Shown: positions 36,241 through 52,376, numbered from the stretch's first letter. The stretch: DNA of 64,000 nucleotides from Glandiceps talaboti (GCF_964340395.1 NC_135564.1:3007861-3071860), one strand, 5' to 3'. The notes: generated by a model from the sequence alone, not told the origin. Program-made: numbers and translations.

Positions 36241-38070
36241 GATATGTAGGTAGGTATGTAGGTTGGTAAGTGTGTATATGTATGTTTGTATAGTACTCTT
36301 CTAGTATTGCATTTTAAAGACCATTTTTGTAGAAAACTATTGTAATACTACGGCTTTACATAGGTCCATTCTTGTCATTTCAGCTTCTCAAATATTTACC
36401 CAAAACAGTAACAATGTGACCCTTGCTTCGAGTCTTTTGCAAATATCAAAGGTTGGAAAACACTTTGAATACAACTATTGTTACTAGTGTGATAAATTAC
36501 TGTGCTATCTTCGCTGGAATCACTTATCAAACGAACATTCCAAGAGTAATCAGCACAGTGATGAAAAATGACTCGCTTTAGTATCGAATTTTATGCCATC
36601 GACGAATAACATATGTCATGTCTGGTAAACATGCCTTTTTAAAGAGTTGTGCAATTTGATAATATGGCCGATGAGTGAATCCAGGTGTGTAACTGAGATA
36701 TATACAAATGGTTAGTGTGTGTCATTACCATATGAGTTGGACTCAGTTATAGCTGGGTCGTTATAGACTTACAGAAAGGCTGTCCGTAGGTTAATTTGGA
36801 TTCTAGGATTTGTATGGCCTTCTTACCTAACTACACAAAAGGAATTTTTAGAAGACGAAAAAATACCTGCCGACAACTCATCAGCATAAAGACTGATGAT
36901 GTAAATGGGAATTATTTAATTAAGTCTTGTATTGTCTGCATCCTTCTTAAAATTGAAAATTCCTAGCCTGTATTAAAATAATGACAACAGCGCACTGATT
37001 GGCCAAGGGTTCGTGGATTGTAGCCAATCATATGCAAGGTGCTTGATCAGATGATTCCAATATTATCCCATAAATAATATGGCACACAGATATACATATT
37101 TGTTATAGAATATTTAGTCTAAGTCAAAGGTTTCGTACATAGACAGAGACATAACTTAGTATATGGCTTTATTTCATGGAATGACATTTTGTTAGCTTAA
37201 AGAGAATGATGTGAAGTCTCAGAGAAGAGTGAAGAAGCATTGACGGTAGAATAGTCTGGATGACAACATGCTCTAACCCAAAGAGAAATCGGAAAGATTT
37301 GATGAAAAATAACATGAAAACAAACAGTACTACAAAACACGAAATAAGAATGAAATTTGTGTTATTATTATGTGAAAGACTCGGAATATCTATTGGTTGA
37401 CATGGTAACTTGATTTGAAGGCATAATCATGTCAGATTGTGCTAAATGTGTAATAATCGTTCCTTTTAATGAGAGCCCCGCGGCAAATGATAATAAAACG
37501 TGTTATATTTGTATTAGTCTAGCGAATTTTGACGATGTTATGTCAACATTGTCACTGGGATATACTTAAAGATTTATTTCTACAATACTTGACGAATGCC
37601 ATAATAATGAATCCATAGAAACCTCTTGTGAGATATTCGTCTTCAGCTACGTCCAAAATGCAATTGCAACTAGACAATTTTTAATCGAATATATTACACA
37701 ATACTCCATTCAATAATTGCCGCCCACTTGCGTATGTATACCTAATATATCATATACTAGTTTGTGCAAGGTAACCGATTGTCTCAGTGATTTGAGATTC
37801 AGTCCACGGCGCCCAAAGTCTAACGAAGACGGAGTATAACGTGATCGTGACTTCGTCTGCCCATGTCTTGCTTCTACACTTCACGGCTGAACACTTGTTA
37901 TCATGGTATCTATGTTGTACAAGTCATGACATTAGGTCCTGTAAACCAATATGGATTGCATTCTCAGTACATTGATTGTATTGTTCAGTCCCAACCACTT
38001 GCAGACTCACGTTTTTGTTGATAGGATGGCATGACATGTAACAGTTGTAGACTGTAATTACATATGAAAC
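36241..38070. other. No recognisable gene
   Basis: Unique sequence. At about 37785-37825, GTCTCAGTGATTTGAGATTCAGTCC has a tRNA-like flavour but lacks a clear A box. Confidence 0.3.
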
Positions 38071-39934
<1,864 letters not shown>

Positions 39935-40266
39935 ATACTAGACTAGACCAGACCAGACCAGACCAGATCATGCCAGAATAACATATATTAGATTAGATTA
40001 GATTAGATTAGATTAGATTAGATTAGATTAGATTACATTACATTAGATTAAACGAGACTTGTGAGGCCAGACTACGCATACTGGTGTTAAATAGAATAAT
40101 AAGAACAGAATGGACGAGAGTAGAATAGCGTAGAATTTAACAGAATTTAGTAAATATATTATGATACAGGTCAATATGACACGACACGATATGATGCGAT
40201 GCGATACGACACCGTACGATATGATGCGAATCATATGATATGATATGATATGATATGATATGATAG
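39935..40266. repeat. Degenerate pentanucleotide-rich tract
   Basis: ACTAG/ACCAG units, then about 55 bp of GATTA (39985-40035), degenerate GAATA/ATACG stretches, and TGATA units (40232-40264). The blocks appear to be diverged derivatives of one 5-bp motif. Confidence 0.8.
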
Positions 40267-40375
40267 AATACAATAAACTATAATATATTACAGTACAAGT
40301 CAATGCTAATATTGATAATAGAAAATGGCTTTATCGACTCGAAAGAAATGTTCGATATGTGCAATTTATATCTGA

Positions 40376-40977
40376 GTTATACCACAGGGAGAAGCGAGCA
40401 TGTTTTAAAACTATTTCTTTTTTCTTTCCCTGGTTACTTTGCTCTCAGCTATATCTCAGACCACTAAAAGTCTGAGGCTGTATGTAATTCTCTCTTTTCT
40501 TTATTGACTAAGTAAAGACACCTTGTCCATTATTGGCCTCTTATCTTAATTAAAACATCCCTTATCTTATAATTGGCGAGATATCACTTACATTAACAGT
40601 TTACTTAATCTCTCATCTGCTGGGAGATTATCACACTGGACAAACATTCGATCATGCATATACTGGTAAGGAAGAGCTCTTCCTTACCAGTATATGCATG
40701 ATCGAATGTTTGTCCAGTGTGATAATCTCCCAGCAGATGAGAGATTAAGTAAACTGTTAATGTAAGTGATATCTCGCCAATTATAAGATAAGGGATGTTT
40801 TAATTAAGATAAGAGGCCAATAATGGACAAGGTGTCTTTACTTAGTCAATAAAGAAAAGAGAGAATTACATACAGCCTCAGACTTTTAGTGGTCTGAGAT
40901 ATAGCTGAGAGCAAAGTAACCAGGGAAAGAAAAAAGAAATAGTTTTAAAACATGCTCGCTTCTCCCTGTGGTTATAC
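40376..40977. mobile_element. 588-bp perfect palindrome (foldback element) with 7-bp direct repeats
   Basis: Arms 40381-40676 and 40677-40972 are exact reverse complements by eye over 296 bp each, with no spacer (centre GAAGAG|CTCTTC). The repeat-bounded unit is 40383-40970, starting CACAGGGAGAAGCGAGCATG. GTTATAC flanks it (40376-40382 and 40971-40977). There is no coding frame. The layout fits a foldback-type DNA element or a very recent inverted duplication; an assembly artefact is possible, but the flanking direct repeat argues against it. Confidence 0.85.
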
Positions 40978-41531
40978 CACGGGGTATAGTGACTTATTTA
41001 TGATTCGTAGAGTAGCATATATGTGACACAGCTACATGTACACGTAGGTGTTTGTAACATAAAGTCATTTGGGAAGCAGCTAATCCTTGAAATTCATATT
41101 TGACGGAAAATATAATATCAGTATATTATGATTAATGTTTTTCCCCTGTGTTAGCTGTAATATGATTGATGATACTTTTACACAATAATGCATAGATAAA
41201 CACCCAGCTCCCTGCCGTGCCATCGATTATCTCAAAGTTGATGTTATAATATTGAATAGCAAGGCTATAAGAAGTAACAAGATATTGGAATCAAGTTAAT
41301 TTGTATATGGAAAGTCAAGGCTGGGGTCAGACTATTATGGCGATATATATTCTCTAATTTCCAATGGTTTGACTTACCCTAACCTGCTTTACTGAAATAA
41401 AGTCGATTTACGATGTCAGTGTAGGGTACCATGAGAGCATCTTACACACCACTGCGTATTATAAGTGTTATAGAGTAAAGACCTGAACTGACGTTTTGAA
41501 GGAAATCTTTTGATAAGGATAAGGAGCGATG

Positions 41532-41896
<365 letters not shown>

Positions 41897-44800
41897 ATGC
41901 CAAGCAGATAAACATTTATGTACACTGGGCCAGAGATAAAGAGATACACAAATATCCAGGTACCTTGTGAAAGCAGGCACAGACCAAGTGAGTTTTTGCA
42001 ACTTGTATGTGGGAGGGAATATGTTATTAGCCTGTTCTGTTTCAGTCTCTACGGAGGTAGAGACGGTTAGGTTGTACTCAGGTTTCTTATGATTTCTTAG
42101 TGATCTTGTCTCTTGAACGAGAGTATCGATCGTAATTGAGTAAAACGGTGTCGATTTTCTTTTTCCAATCAAAGTAGAATGTGACGTGTATCAAAAGGAG
42201 CTCGATGCATGCATCGATATCCGTAATTATCTTTTAGCAGACATCCATGGCCGAAAACATATCATGTTACATCGTTTTAGACATCTCCTTTCAAATGTAT
42301 TGTTACTAAGATGGCCAACTTGTAAAGACGAACAAATACATACAGACGTTTAACAGCTAGTGTCGAGTGCAATCTTAAATTGTTACATAGCATCTTACTA
42401 ACACACAATGGATGAAATTTACCAGCTGCCTTTTGTGTCAGCAGAAATGACAACGATAGGACTTAACTTGCTGAGTTCACGCGGTATGTTTGAAGTAGGA
42501 GACACACTAATACTTAATCAGTATGCCATTATATTGCAATTTAATATCGGACAATTTTAACTAAATGAAGTCAATCGCTAATAAAGTATAGCCACTTACC
42601 CCCCAAGTTTACCTCTGGTATTTCATCCAATCTGTTTACATATGCTTTTTTAAAAAAGTTATTTATCTTTTGTGTTTCATAATTATACACCTTACAGTGT
42701 CATAGTTAGTGCGTTTTACATATTTACGTATAAATTTGCATAACAGAAATTTGAATTCGTACAAATTCGTCAAGAAAAATGTGTAAAAACACATTAATTT
42801 TATAATGATAAATAAAACACATATATAAAAAGAAAACAACTATCACAGTACAGTTTCTGTTGCAATTCTGATTCTAATTTCTGCTAATAAGAAACACTGG
42901 AAAATGTCCACAGACTGAAGCAGGTCGGTGTCTTTAATGTAGAAACCACGTCTTATAAATCTGGCTACTATGGTGAAGAGGTTTACTTTCAATGTTTACT
43001 TTGAATTTCTAGACCACATAAAGGTTTATGTATAATTTGTTTAAAAGACATACATATACCAATGAAAGTATTCGGACTCTACCAACATCTGAGGCAGTGT
43101 GTACAACAGGTACGATGCATGGTCGCAAACCACGACCGTTTTATAGTTCATCAGAACATTTACATGATGTATAAATATACAAATAATACTCGCACAAAAG
43201 AAAAAGCTGTCGTATAACCAGAGGCGTTGGAGGTTCTAACATGACAAGAATTAAGTTTGTCTTCATGTAGGTTCATGAGAAATTCGATCTTAAATATCAA
43301 CCATATGAATGATTTGTGAAATTCAACTTTGGTTTATTAAATGATTAATATGACCAAATCAAGATATCACAACTTGAGGTAGGTGTATACGTAATCCTTG
43401 GCATACCTATACCAATTTATCACATTTTAATACTAAAAGTACTCTTAAGCTTGTCTTGCGAAAGAACCCTGTGATTATCTATGCAACTCGTGTGATATGA
43501 ATTCTTTCTGTACACCCGACATGGCTAGATGCATGGCAAACATGTTAATATGTAAATATCAAGAAAATACTATAATTCGATAGTGAACATTTTATTGGAA
43601 AACTATTAGAACTTTGAGATGATCTTTGAAAAAATGACTCTCGTTATGCAAAGATATAATGTTCCCTAGCAGGCTTTTGTGTATCAACTTTGTAACATTT
43701 CTAATGGTTACTTTAGGATTTCAATCAACGTCGTTGAGTATCGATTAATGATATTTTGTACTTAGGTAAATTGCCCAGAAAACCACTGTGACGATCAATC
43801 ATAAAATTGTCAGGTAAAGTACTACCCTGTCAAACTTTGTAAGTTTAGTCGGCGCCCTTTGATATTGTTTCTTGAAAATGGAATCTTACACCAGATGACT
43901 GGACATTGCCTAGCATGCTATAGCAGTCAAGCAATTTCCAAGTTTTCACATCCATCAGCGTTACCATAGCAACAAAACACGGTGTGACTAATAAGTCGAT
44001 TTCTGTTGCAACCGTTTCATGCTGTGCACACTTCATTTGACCTGCAACTGTTATGTAGTCTCTGACGGTTATTTATCACAGCCATCCATTGACATTCGAT
44101 GAAAACACAACGGGGGTAAAAAGAAACGTGTTTTTTTGCCGACAACAATATAAACGAACTCGTTCTAACCTTCGTCAGATTTGGAAACTTTGTCGCTTGT
44201 ATAGGTATATCATTTGTTATCGACAAAAATATACTCCTGTCGACAACGATGTCGGGATAGTCTGTGAAGTAACAAGACAAACTCAGAAAATCATGTGTCA
44301 GCTACGTTCTTCTCAAAGTGGTACTTCATCACAACATACATGGTTGACTACGCAATCAAACCGTAGATGCCATCCACTTCTTCCAAATCGATATAACACA
44401 ATATTCGTTAAAAATAAGCTTATGGGATTTCCAAACAGTCCGGCTCTGATAAGTTATTTATCTGCAACAAAGTGCTACTCCAGACTGTGTTCATTTAATT
44501 CGGATATATTCGGATCTAATCGGATCTGTTCGGAAATATCATCAGATACCGTACATTCAGTTACATTAAGTCCTCTCATAGTGATTTTATCATATGCTAA
44601 ACTAATTAGGGTGATATGAAATTTAAATGACACTATAACACACCATTTTCATGTAGCCTTCAGTGATTGCCTTAGACCATGTCACGTGGTACGTATGGAG
44701 TAGTGACACATAATGACGTCAATTTGCATAGAGTGGGAACTTTTCGTGTTCTATTTTCCCTAGGGCACTATTCATGTCGCACGGGAGTTGTATATAGTGC

Positions 44801-46560
44801 CTGAGAATGGGATTTGCTATAAAACACTTATTGTCTGGTCTTATTCGGGCACTAGTAGACATATATTAGCCTGAGGGTTGTTACCTAGCAACTATTTTCT
44901 TAGGCTGAAACCTAAGTACTAGTACTTATTTCGCTTATTTTGTTGGAAAACCAAAACTCAACGATAAGTAGTGACTAAAATACCAGTCTGGTATGTAGTG
45001 AAAATTAGTCTTTGAGAACTAGTTGAAGACTGTAAAATTGCAAATTTTCTAGTGGCGAAAATATCCAGTTTTTTTTGTAAAGTTGTTGCTACATAACAGT
45101 ACGAGGGGTAACATGACGTCTACCAGGTAATAAGTGTTAAATAAGGGACTGGGACAATAGATACCTACGCCTGGGTTTCATTACAGAGATGAATAGTTCA
45201 TACAACGGTATATACGTACTTAGCTTAATAGAATAATGTTACATCTCATGGTGACATTTTCATACATGCTGTGATAATCATGCAAAAATAATGCAATGAC
45301 TGATTCTATATGAAGCACGTTCTAATTCTTATTTCACAAGACATTGAAATTAAGTCGGTCAAAGTAAAAAATGAAAATACACAAATTTGTTGAACTGAGA
45401 AAAGCAGAACAAGACAAAAATATACAAAGTGTTTAGTGTCTTGCAATACTCGGATCTCTCGAGGTAGATAAAATGTATATACTGTATAGCAGGTTAAGTC
45501 CTAGAAAGCATTTAGCCTATCGGATGCATGGTTGAATGCACTCGTCTCACAATGCTTTGAAGTAGTTCGTCCCTTGATGTTGATCCCTGAAAAATGTGTT
45601 TTTCTTTGGCGGCATAAACATGACAAAATGCATTGTCAAAGTACTCCTTGAAACACCATCTATAGATTTGATTGCCATGACGACCTAAATCGTACAGACG
45701 ATGAATTAACACCTTATTGAAGTAGTAAAACTAATTTGAGAACGAGGTGTGACTGTCGGTGACACTTCAAGATGGAGGGGGAGGCGGTGATATAGCTTGC
45801 GTGAATGGAATCATTTTAATCCGAGATTTATGTACTTTTTGAATCACGTTTCAACACATTAGGTAGTGATGTCTTTATCTGATGTTAGTCACTGACAATA
45901 TTAGCTTATTCAGTTAGACAACTTTCCATGTAGGTGTGATATGCAATTGTTATCACTCTCAACACTGAGTCAGCAATAGTTTTAGTTCTCACTTCTAAAG
46001 TGTAACTCCATCGACTTAGTACTGCATACACACAGTTGAAATGTTAATATACAACACGTCGTTCATCACTAAATAATTCTCTATCACGTTTATTCTTTGA
46101 TTTATAATCAACAGCAAGAATCAGTCGTCTCTGAAATCTAAGCCTAGAATTTATATATTTACATATTATTTATATTACTATCATTATTGATTTTTTATTT
46201 TTTTTATTTTTTAAAATAAATAAATAAATAACACTGTGACTTAACTAAGCCATCATTATTGGTAGAAAATGTTGCTCGGAAGATTTAGAGTAAGATCTGG
46301 TAATTTCAATATTTATTTGAACTCTGACCTGTGAAAAGTGACCTGACATATGAATAGCGCGCTAAAGCCTGGTTACCATCCGGAACATTTGCATATTTTT
46401 TCATTTTTTTTCTTCATTTTTTAATGTATGTATTTATTGGGGAGGTAGTTATTTGGCTTCCTTTTGCATGGTGATATTTGAACATACACACTAGAACCTA
46501 TTCACTTTAATATCACCTGAAGTGTTTCAGAAATGATCGTGTTACTTCTGAATCAGTGAA
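41897..46560. other. No recognisable gene; longest non-repeat open frame in the window at 44089-44619
   Basis: The + strand frame 44089-44619 (176 codons) is rich in Ser, Arg, Ile and Cys, with no domain, signal peptide or splice context that I recognise. It is regarded as probably fortuitous. A minus frame at 45512-45712 is similar in status. Confidence 0.3.
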
Positions 46561-46573
46561 AGGGGCCATTAAT

Positions 46574-46608
46574 TTTAAATTCAAACTATCTACTGGTTTG
46601 AATTTAAA
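46574..46608. repeat. 35-nt hairpin
   Basis: TTTAAATTCAAAC, loop TATCTACTG, exact complement. Flanks CATTAAT and GATAAAT agree at 5 of 7, too weak to claim a duplication. Confidence 0.5.
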
Positions 46609-46662
46609 GATAAATGTGAACAACCGTGTATTTTCCGAGGCAACCATGTACGTTACCAAGGT

Positions 46663-46663
<1 letters not shown>

Positions 46664-46694
<31 letters not shown>

Positions 46695-46734
46695 CGACGA
46701 CGACGACGACGACGACAACGACAACAACAACAAG
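46664..46734. repeat. (AAC)n-(GAC)n trinucleotide repeat
   Basis: Two AAC blocks with a GAC block between them; poly-Thr and poly-Val frames are artefacts. Confidence 0.96.
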
Positions 46735-48194
46735 ACAAAAAGAATTGCTGATCAACCGCATGGTATGCAACTACAATACAAATGAATAGTCTTATTCAGA
46801 TCCAAGGGGAATGTATATCACGATATGGAAATGTACAGCAACTCTGTTAGCTCCCTAATTCGCTGAATTCTAAAGGAATTATACTGTAAAGTTGTTTGAA
46901 AACCATATTTTACTATAGAAATCAGATACCATATTTACGTTATAGTGCTACTACCCACGCTGATATTTTTCTAAAGCATTGGCAGCTGTTAGTTCTATAT
47001 GTCGGGTCATATACTTTGCTAGAGGCGATGGTGAACTCTAAATCTACCTTGTATCAGATTTTACTGCAAAAAACCCCCAACAACAATGAAAGGCTGCAAA
47101 GATTTAAATTGAGTTTAGGCTCAGTTAAGACAGCTTTGAGAATTACAGAATAATATTATGGGTTAGGACTTAAAGAAGTTAAATGAAGCAACATCAATGG
47201 AGGATACCGATAGATAATTTAGGAATAAGTCGGTGGTGAGAAAGCCAAGTCACTGATTTAGTTCGGAATAATACGGTTGGAAAATTGTCCACTAACAACG
47301 TCAACGTCAGTTACTTGACTGTATGTTAGTGGCCGATAGGGCGGTATGAGAAGGCGTACATTTGAATCTAGTAGTCTGCCAGATAGATACTGGATTTGAT
47401 GTAAAAGCATATCATTTATTTTAGCATGCAAATATATACCATGTTGTATTTTGTTTCATCTATATTCTCGATGACGTTTTATTGATTGGTTCTTGTGACA
47501 TGACCTCTTGTGACATGACCTCTCTGAAGAAAAAGCTTGGTTACCTTAATCTAGTTAAACGCATCTCGTCTAAAGAGATTGATCAGTTTAACCTGCAAGA
47601 CTGTACGACTCTCGTGTCACATGATCCCAAACTCGACATGTTATCATAGACGTAGATTTCATGCCCACGCTCTGATAAATATTTTATTGCGGTCACTTTC
47701 CAGTCTCGGCTTTTAGGTTCAAAGGTCACTCAGGAAGACAAAGGTAGAGATGAAAGATTGTAAATTTAGGAGACGTATTAATCTTCTGAAATGAAAATGA
47801 TGTTTGTGACCGAAATTTTGAAGACAATTTTTTAAATATATTTTTTGATGAAATAAAATTGCCCTTCTTAGCTGACTCGGAACGTTTTCAGACGCTGATA
47901 TATATATATATATCAAAGTAAAGGACCATATGCGTGTTTCATTATGTTTTATGTGAGTTAAAATAAAGTTGAACCAATACCACTGTTTTAATTCAACATC
48001 GTTTATCTTTGTATCAGCCAAACATCTGTTGGCTGTCAATTCTAAATTTTATTATTGTATGCATAAGATAAATCAATCAATCTGCTTAAAGGTTCAGTTA
48101 GGACGAGGAATACAATTTAAGATTTGAAAACAACTGTCTGACAGATCTATATCACTAGATAGTCCTAATCAATAGAATAATCACTGGCATGTAT

Positions 48195-48250
48195 TCCGTA
48201 TGGCTCAACTGATAACATTGCGCTAATGCGAGAACGTGGGATTGAATCAC
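48195..48250 (+). mobile_element. tRNA-Ile-like sequence, probable SINE head or tRNA relic
   Basis: TGGCTCAACTGATAAC (A box), GCGCTAATGCG (anticodon-arm-like), and GTGGGATTGAATCAC (B-box-like) occur in tRNA order. It resembles the body of tRNA-Ile, but the acceptor stem is not paired and the A-to-B spacing is short, so it is not a functional tRNA gene. Confidence 0.4.
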
Positions 48251-48385
48251 GTGCCTTTAAGTTCAAATGACGTCACTCACATTTATAGTACACATACTTG
48301 GTTATTTGAATAGTCACTAGACTATGATAAATGGATAATATTTTATATTCATGAAGATATCTGGCGAAATATTAAAATGAGAAAT

Positions 48386-48421
48386 TGTTACGTGTGTGTG
48401 TGTGTATGTATGTATGTGTGT

Positions 48422-48464
<43 letters not shown>
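48386..48464. repeat. (GT)n / (GTAT)n microsatellite
   Basis: GT dinucleotides with several TATG interruptions. Confidence 0.95.
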
Positions 48465-48465
<1 letters not shown>

Positions 48466-48850
48466 GTGTGTCACTGTAGAAGGCGAGGACTGGACGAGAG
48501 ACGATTTGAAAGCAAATGGAAAAATTGTAGTGTATTTCTCGCTCGACAAGACTCGTGTCATCTGTCACGAAAGATGAGACGCCATGGTCCCTTCTGGCAT
48601 CAACAGTCCAGAAAACGAATTAAGCAAGCAATTGGTCTGTTTTAATGAGTAACTTTGAATTCTCTGGTCAGTATCAAAGACCGACTCAGGGCCCTCATAA
48701 CGAATTACCTAACCAACTCACGACTCATCTTCCTAATTGGTTGTCGATGCCTTCGATATGTTAGATGGATGAGTCTGGGGGTCAAAAGTCATGATCTTAA
48801 TGGTTTGTTCATCTGGCTTGATTTTTAATTCTGTTTTCTATCTCCTGTAG

Positions 48851-48922
48851 GTTTTCATCTCTTTGCAGTAATCCCAAAGGACAATGCTATCGGGGAAATT
48901 ACCGTCCATAACCAGTATTGTG
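48851..48922 (+). CDS. Candidate internal exon of an unidentified gene
   Basis: Bounded by CTCCTGTAG and by TTGTG|GTGAGTT. A second in-phase acceptor, CATCTCTTTGCAG, would start it at 48869. The frame open across both is FHLFAVIPKDNAIGEITVHN, then QYC. The splice signals are good and the peptide composition is protein-like, but no family is recognised and no neighbouring exon was found. Confidence 0.3.
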
Positions 48923-50002
48923 GTGAGTTATTTTATTTGGAAGATAGTCCAATTAATTGGGTATCATACCTGGATGTTTTTGCCGCTAATAAAATCTGAA
49001 TTTTAAAGTCACGAAGACCTGGATATCTGAGGTATGTTGGAGTATCACTCGTTAAAAAAGTAAATATCTAACGTAATGGTGGGCTGTATAATGCCACTGT
49101 ATAATACCAATGGATGATCCATTGTGGCCACTGCTAGAAATATTCAACCAACCACCTGTTGCAGGAGGTATCAAATATGGTAAACATATTTTTCATAGTG
49201 ATTTTTTCTAAAGGAAAATGAATGATCATTTCGTTTTTATATAAACCCAACCCATGGACTGCTCTCAAATAAGAAAGCTTTCAGTGTGCCACCCATGTTG
49301 GGTGAACACACTTTGTCTATGTACTAAATCTCACATATTCAAAAATGTACACGAGGTTATAGAAAATGTCCACGAATGCCAGTCATTATCACATGTGTTC
49401 ATCTAATAGAGACACTACTTTCTTTGAAAAATATCAAAAAAATAATTTATTAAAAAAACTGTAACGTTACAACTAATGTGTGTGAATCAAGCAATGAATG
49501 CAATTGCTGTGTTATATCAGTTCTGTGCCAAAGGTCAAAAATACAAACCCACTGACCCTGCGTCTTCACGTTAATGAATCTAAGCATGATATATTGGATA
49601 ACAGAAATGGTGAAGTTAATTAATAGGTATAGGCTATCAATTGGCATGATAGCAACGCCATGGGGTAATGGAGATTATTGTAGTGAAGAGCACTGATATG
49701 AGATTTCTGGTGGGTTTTATTTATAACTGTGTTTTCGTTGAACCATTCTAATCAGTTCAAAATGGAAAGTTGAGATGCGACTTAATTGTATTGAATACAC
49801 TCGAGGGCTGTCGTTAAAGCATATACCCCCAACAACGCTGAACAGTTCTCCCGATGATAAGCCACGTACTACAAACAAAACAAAAACCAAAGAAGGGCGC
49901 CCTCAAAGGTTGGAGCTCAATGCATGGTTGTTGCTAGTATTATCACTGCGCCACTACAATCCAGATCTGGAATAGGATCGCCATCAAAAATTAATCATTA
50001 AT
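48923..50002. other. No recognisable gene
   Basis: Unique sequence; short frames at 49450 (minus) and 49775 (plus) have no motif. Confidence 0.35.
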
Positions 50003-50004
50003 CG

Positions 50005-50045
50005 CCACCACCACCACCACCACCACCACCACCACCACCACCACC

Positions 50046-50101
<56 letters not shown>

Positions 50102-50102
50102 C
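50005..50102. repeat. (CCA)n-(ACA)n trinucleotide repeat
   Basis: About 55 bp of CCA then about 40 bp of ACA. Confidence 0.97.
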
Positions 50103-50234
50103 CCTCCAGTATCATCATAGTTTGGTCAGCTGGGGATATTGTTTTGAATATATTTTTGATCTAAACAGAATATATAGGACAATTCCGAAGCGGTAAATTG
50201 TTACTGAAGTGACAAACAATAAATCCCCTTTATT

Positions 50235-50262
50235 AATGAAATGAAATGAAATGAAATGAAGG
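50235..50262. repeat. (ATGAA)n short repeat, possible reversed retroelement tail
   Basis: TTTATTAATGAAATGAAATG repeats are the complement of the CATTT tail type seen at 34900. No element body was recognised on the downstream side. Confidence 0.45.
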
Positions 50263-50616
50263 CTAAAATACTCTTATGCAAATGAGCGTAGCTATGTAAT
50301 TAATAAATGGTCAGTTACAGTACATAATACGTTGAATTAACTTGAAGTTGCCCGTGCATTTCCGTCGTCCAAATTCAAAGGTATTGTGTCCACCCTCGAA
50401 TAAAACACAAAGTGGCCTATGATTAGTAGAAATTTGTACTGTGTAAACCATAGTGACCCGAATCCAACATCTACACGTCCTTAGTTATTGTATTTACTAT
50501 AATAACTTATTTGAATATGTTGTATGAATCTATGCCAATCAGAGTGTATATCGTCGATTCTTCAGAAGTGCCTATAACATCAAGAGTGCATTCATTGTAT
50601 GATAGATTGGAGATGA

Positions 50617-51093
50617 ATGTTGAATGAATGAATGAATGAATGAATGAAATAATGAATGAATGAATGTATTCATGTATGCATGCATGTATGTATGTATGTA
50701 TGTATGTATGTATGTATGTATGTATGTATGTATGTATGTATGTATGTATGTATGTATGTACGTACGTACGAATGAATGGATGAACGAATGAATGTACGCA
50801 AGGAATGAACGATCGAACGAACGAAAGAAAGAATTAACAGACGGGCGGACGAATGAATGAAGGAACGAATGAATTAATGAACGGATGGATGGATGAACGA
50901 GTGAATCGATGGATGGATGGATGAATGAATGAATGAAGGAAGAGAATGAATGAATGAATGAATGAAGGAAGGAAGGAAGAGAATGAAGGAAGGAAGGAAG
51001 GTAGAAAATGAATGAATGAGTGAATGAAGGAAGGAAGGATGAATATTAAATGAATGGATGGATGGATGGATGGATGGATGGATGAACGAACGA
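50617..51093. repeat. Diverse tetranucleotide-rich tract
   Basis: GAAT, GCAT, about 75 bp of GTAT, then degenerate GAAT, GAAC, GGAT, GAAG blocks for 470 bp. The minus-strand His-Pro-Ser frame is repeat translation. Confidence 0.92.
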
Positions 51094-52334
51094 ATCAGTT
51101 GAAACATGTGACGTAAATATGTAACTGATGGATGACTTGATAAATGATGAATATGGGAGATGGTAGGCAAAGATACTTACATTAATTATTAATTATCTGA
51201 ATCGGTGACACATGCGTCATTTTCTATTTATGTGTTATACTACAATCGAAAACATACCAGTAGGTGTTATGCCAACCCATGTTGCTATGCAGTAAGTGTG
51301 CAGCTAGGAAACACACTGGTGAAGGTATATGGGATCAGTTTGTTTCAATTCCCTTTTGTCTCTGCTTTCACGTTTCTATGGTCATATCGAAATCTAAAAA
51401 TACATTACTTGATGACGATGATATCTATCAAACTGACAACTGAACCTATGGAATATATAATAGTGACTGCCATGAAAACATAAATGGACATATACTGAAC
51501 TGGAATGTTAACAGATAACTATAAATTAAAATTGTCTTGAATCATATTCGACAATTCTCATGATATATTTCTTCCTAAAATTAAAGGAATTGAATAAAGA
51601 ACAACGCCAACACACCAACGCCGGCAACGGCTGTAGCCAGGGGAGAGAGAGGTATTTGTGTGCTGTGAGAGCAAATCAACTCCCATTTAGTACAATTCTG
51701 CAATTCTGCCTTCGGTGACTCCATCCCATATGTCATGTTGAATTTACCATTGTTCAGTATTAATCATTCACTGGATTTTCAGCAGAGATTTCGGAGACTG
51801 AAAATTGTACATTTTAGGTTTTAGAATCCATACTACTGTAAGACTTCGAATTCTCATAACTGCTTATGAAATATTTTATACGGTGTGTTGACACGTACCT
51901 AGGGCAAAACATCTAAGCTAGTCCCCTACTAAGTCTAGCTTTTTATACATTAACATATACACAGTTGCTTGAAGTATTAATTTTGTTTTCAATGAGATAC
52001 GGCGAAATAATTTGTTATCATAGTAAATAAAACTGTTCAGCTTACTGAGGTAGGGTCCCGGGTATTTTACTTTGCCTCCAACCAACAACATTCATCGTAC
52101 GTAAAGCTAAAATTTCATAGACTAGTGTTGTTAAAATGAGTTCTGACTTTAATAGTTGTGAAATGGTCAAAGTTGGGGCTTTATTTAGTAACAAAACAGA
52201 ATTTTATTGAAATGTATTTTATAGTTTCGGATAAAATTCTAGTTGAATGTTCACGAAGTGACGTTGTTTTAGATTGAACGAATACATGTATATTATTATT
52301 TGTTTTTACGTAGTTTTATAAATATTAAGTAAAA
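51094..52334. other. No recognisable gene
   Basis: AT-rich unique sequence; a 92-codon frame at 51205-51483 has no recognised motif. Confidence 0.3.
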
Positions 52335-52376
52335 TTGGGTGGTACAACATTACTTTGGGTGGTACAGCATTACTTT
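52335..52376. repeat. 20-bp tandem duplication
   Basis: TTGGGTGGTACARCATTACT occurs twice in tandem with one difference. Confidence 0.75.

Noticed and set aside
44089-44619. Plus-strand 176-codon non-repetitive open frame
   Set aside because: No recognisable domain, no start context or splice signals, and composition consistent with a chance frame; kept only as a note.
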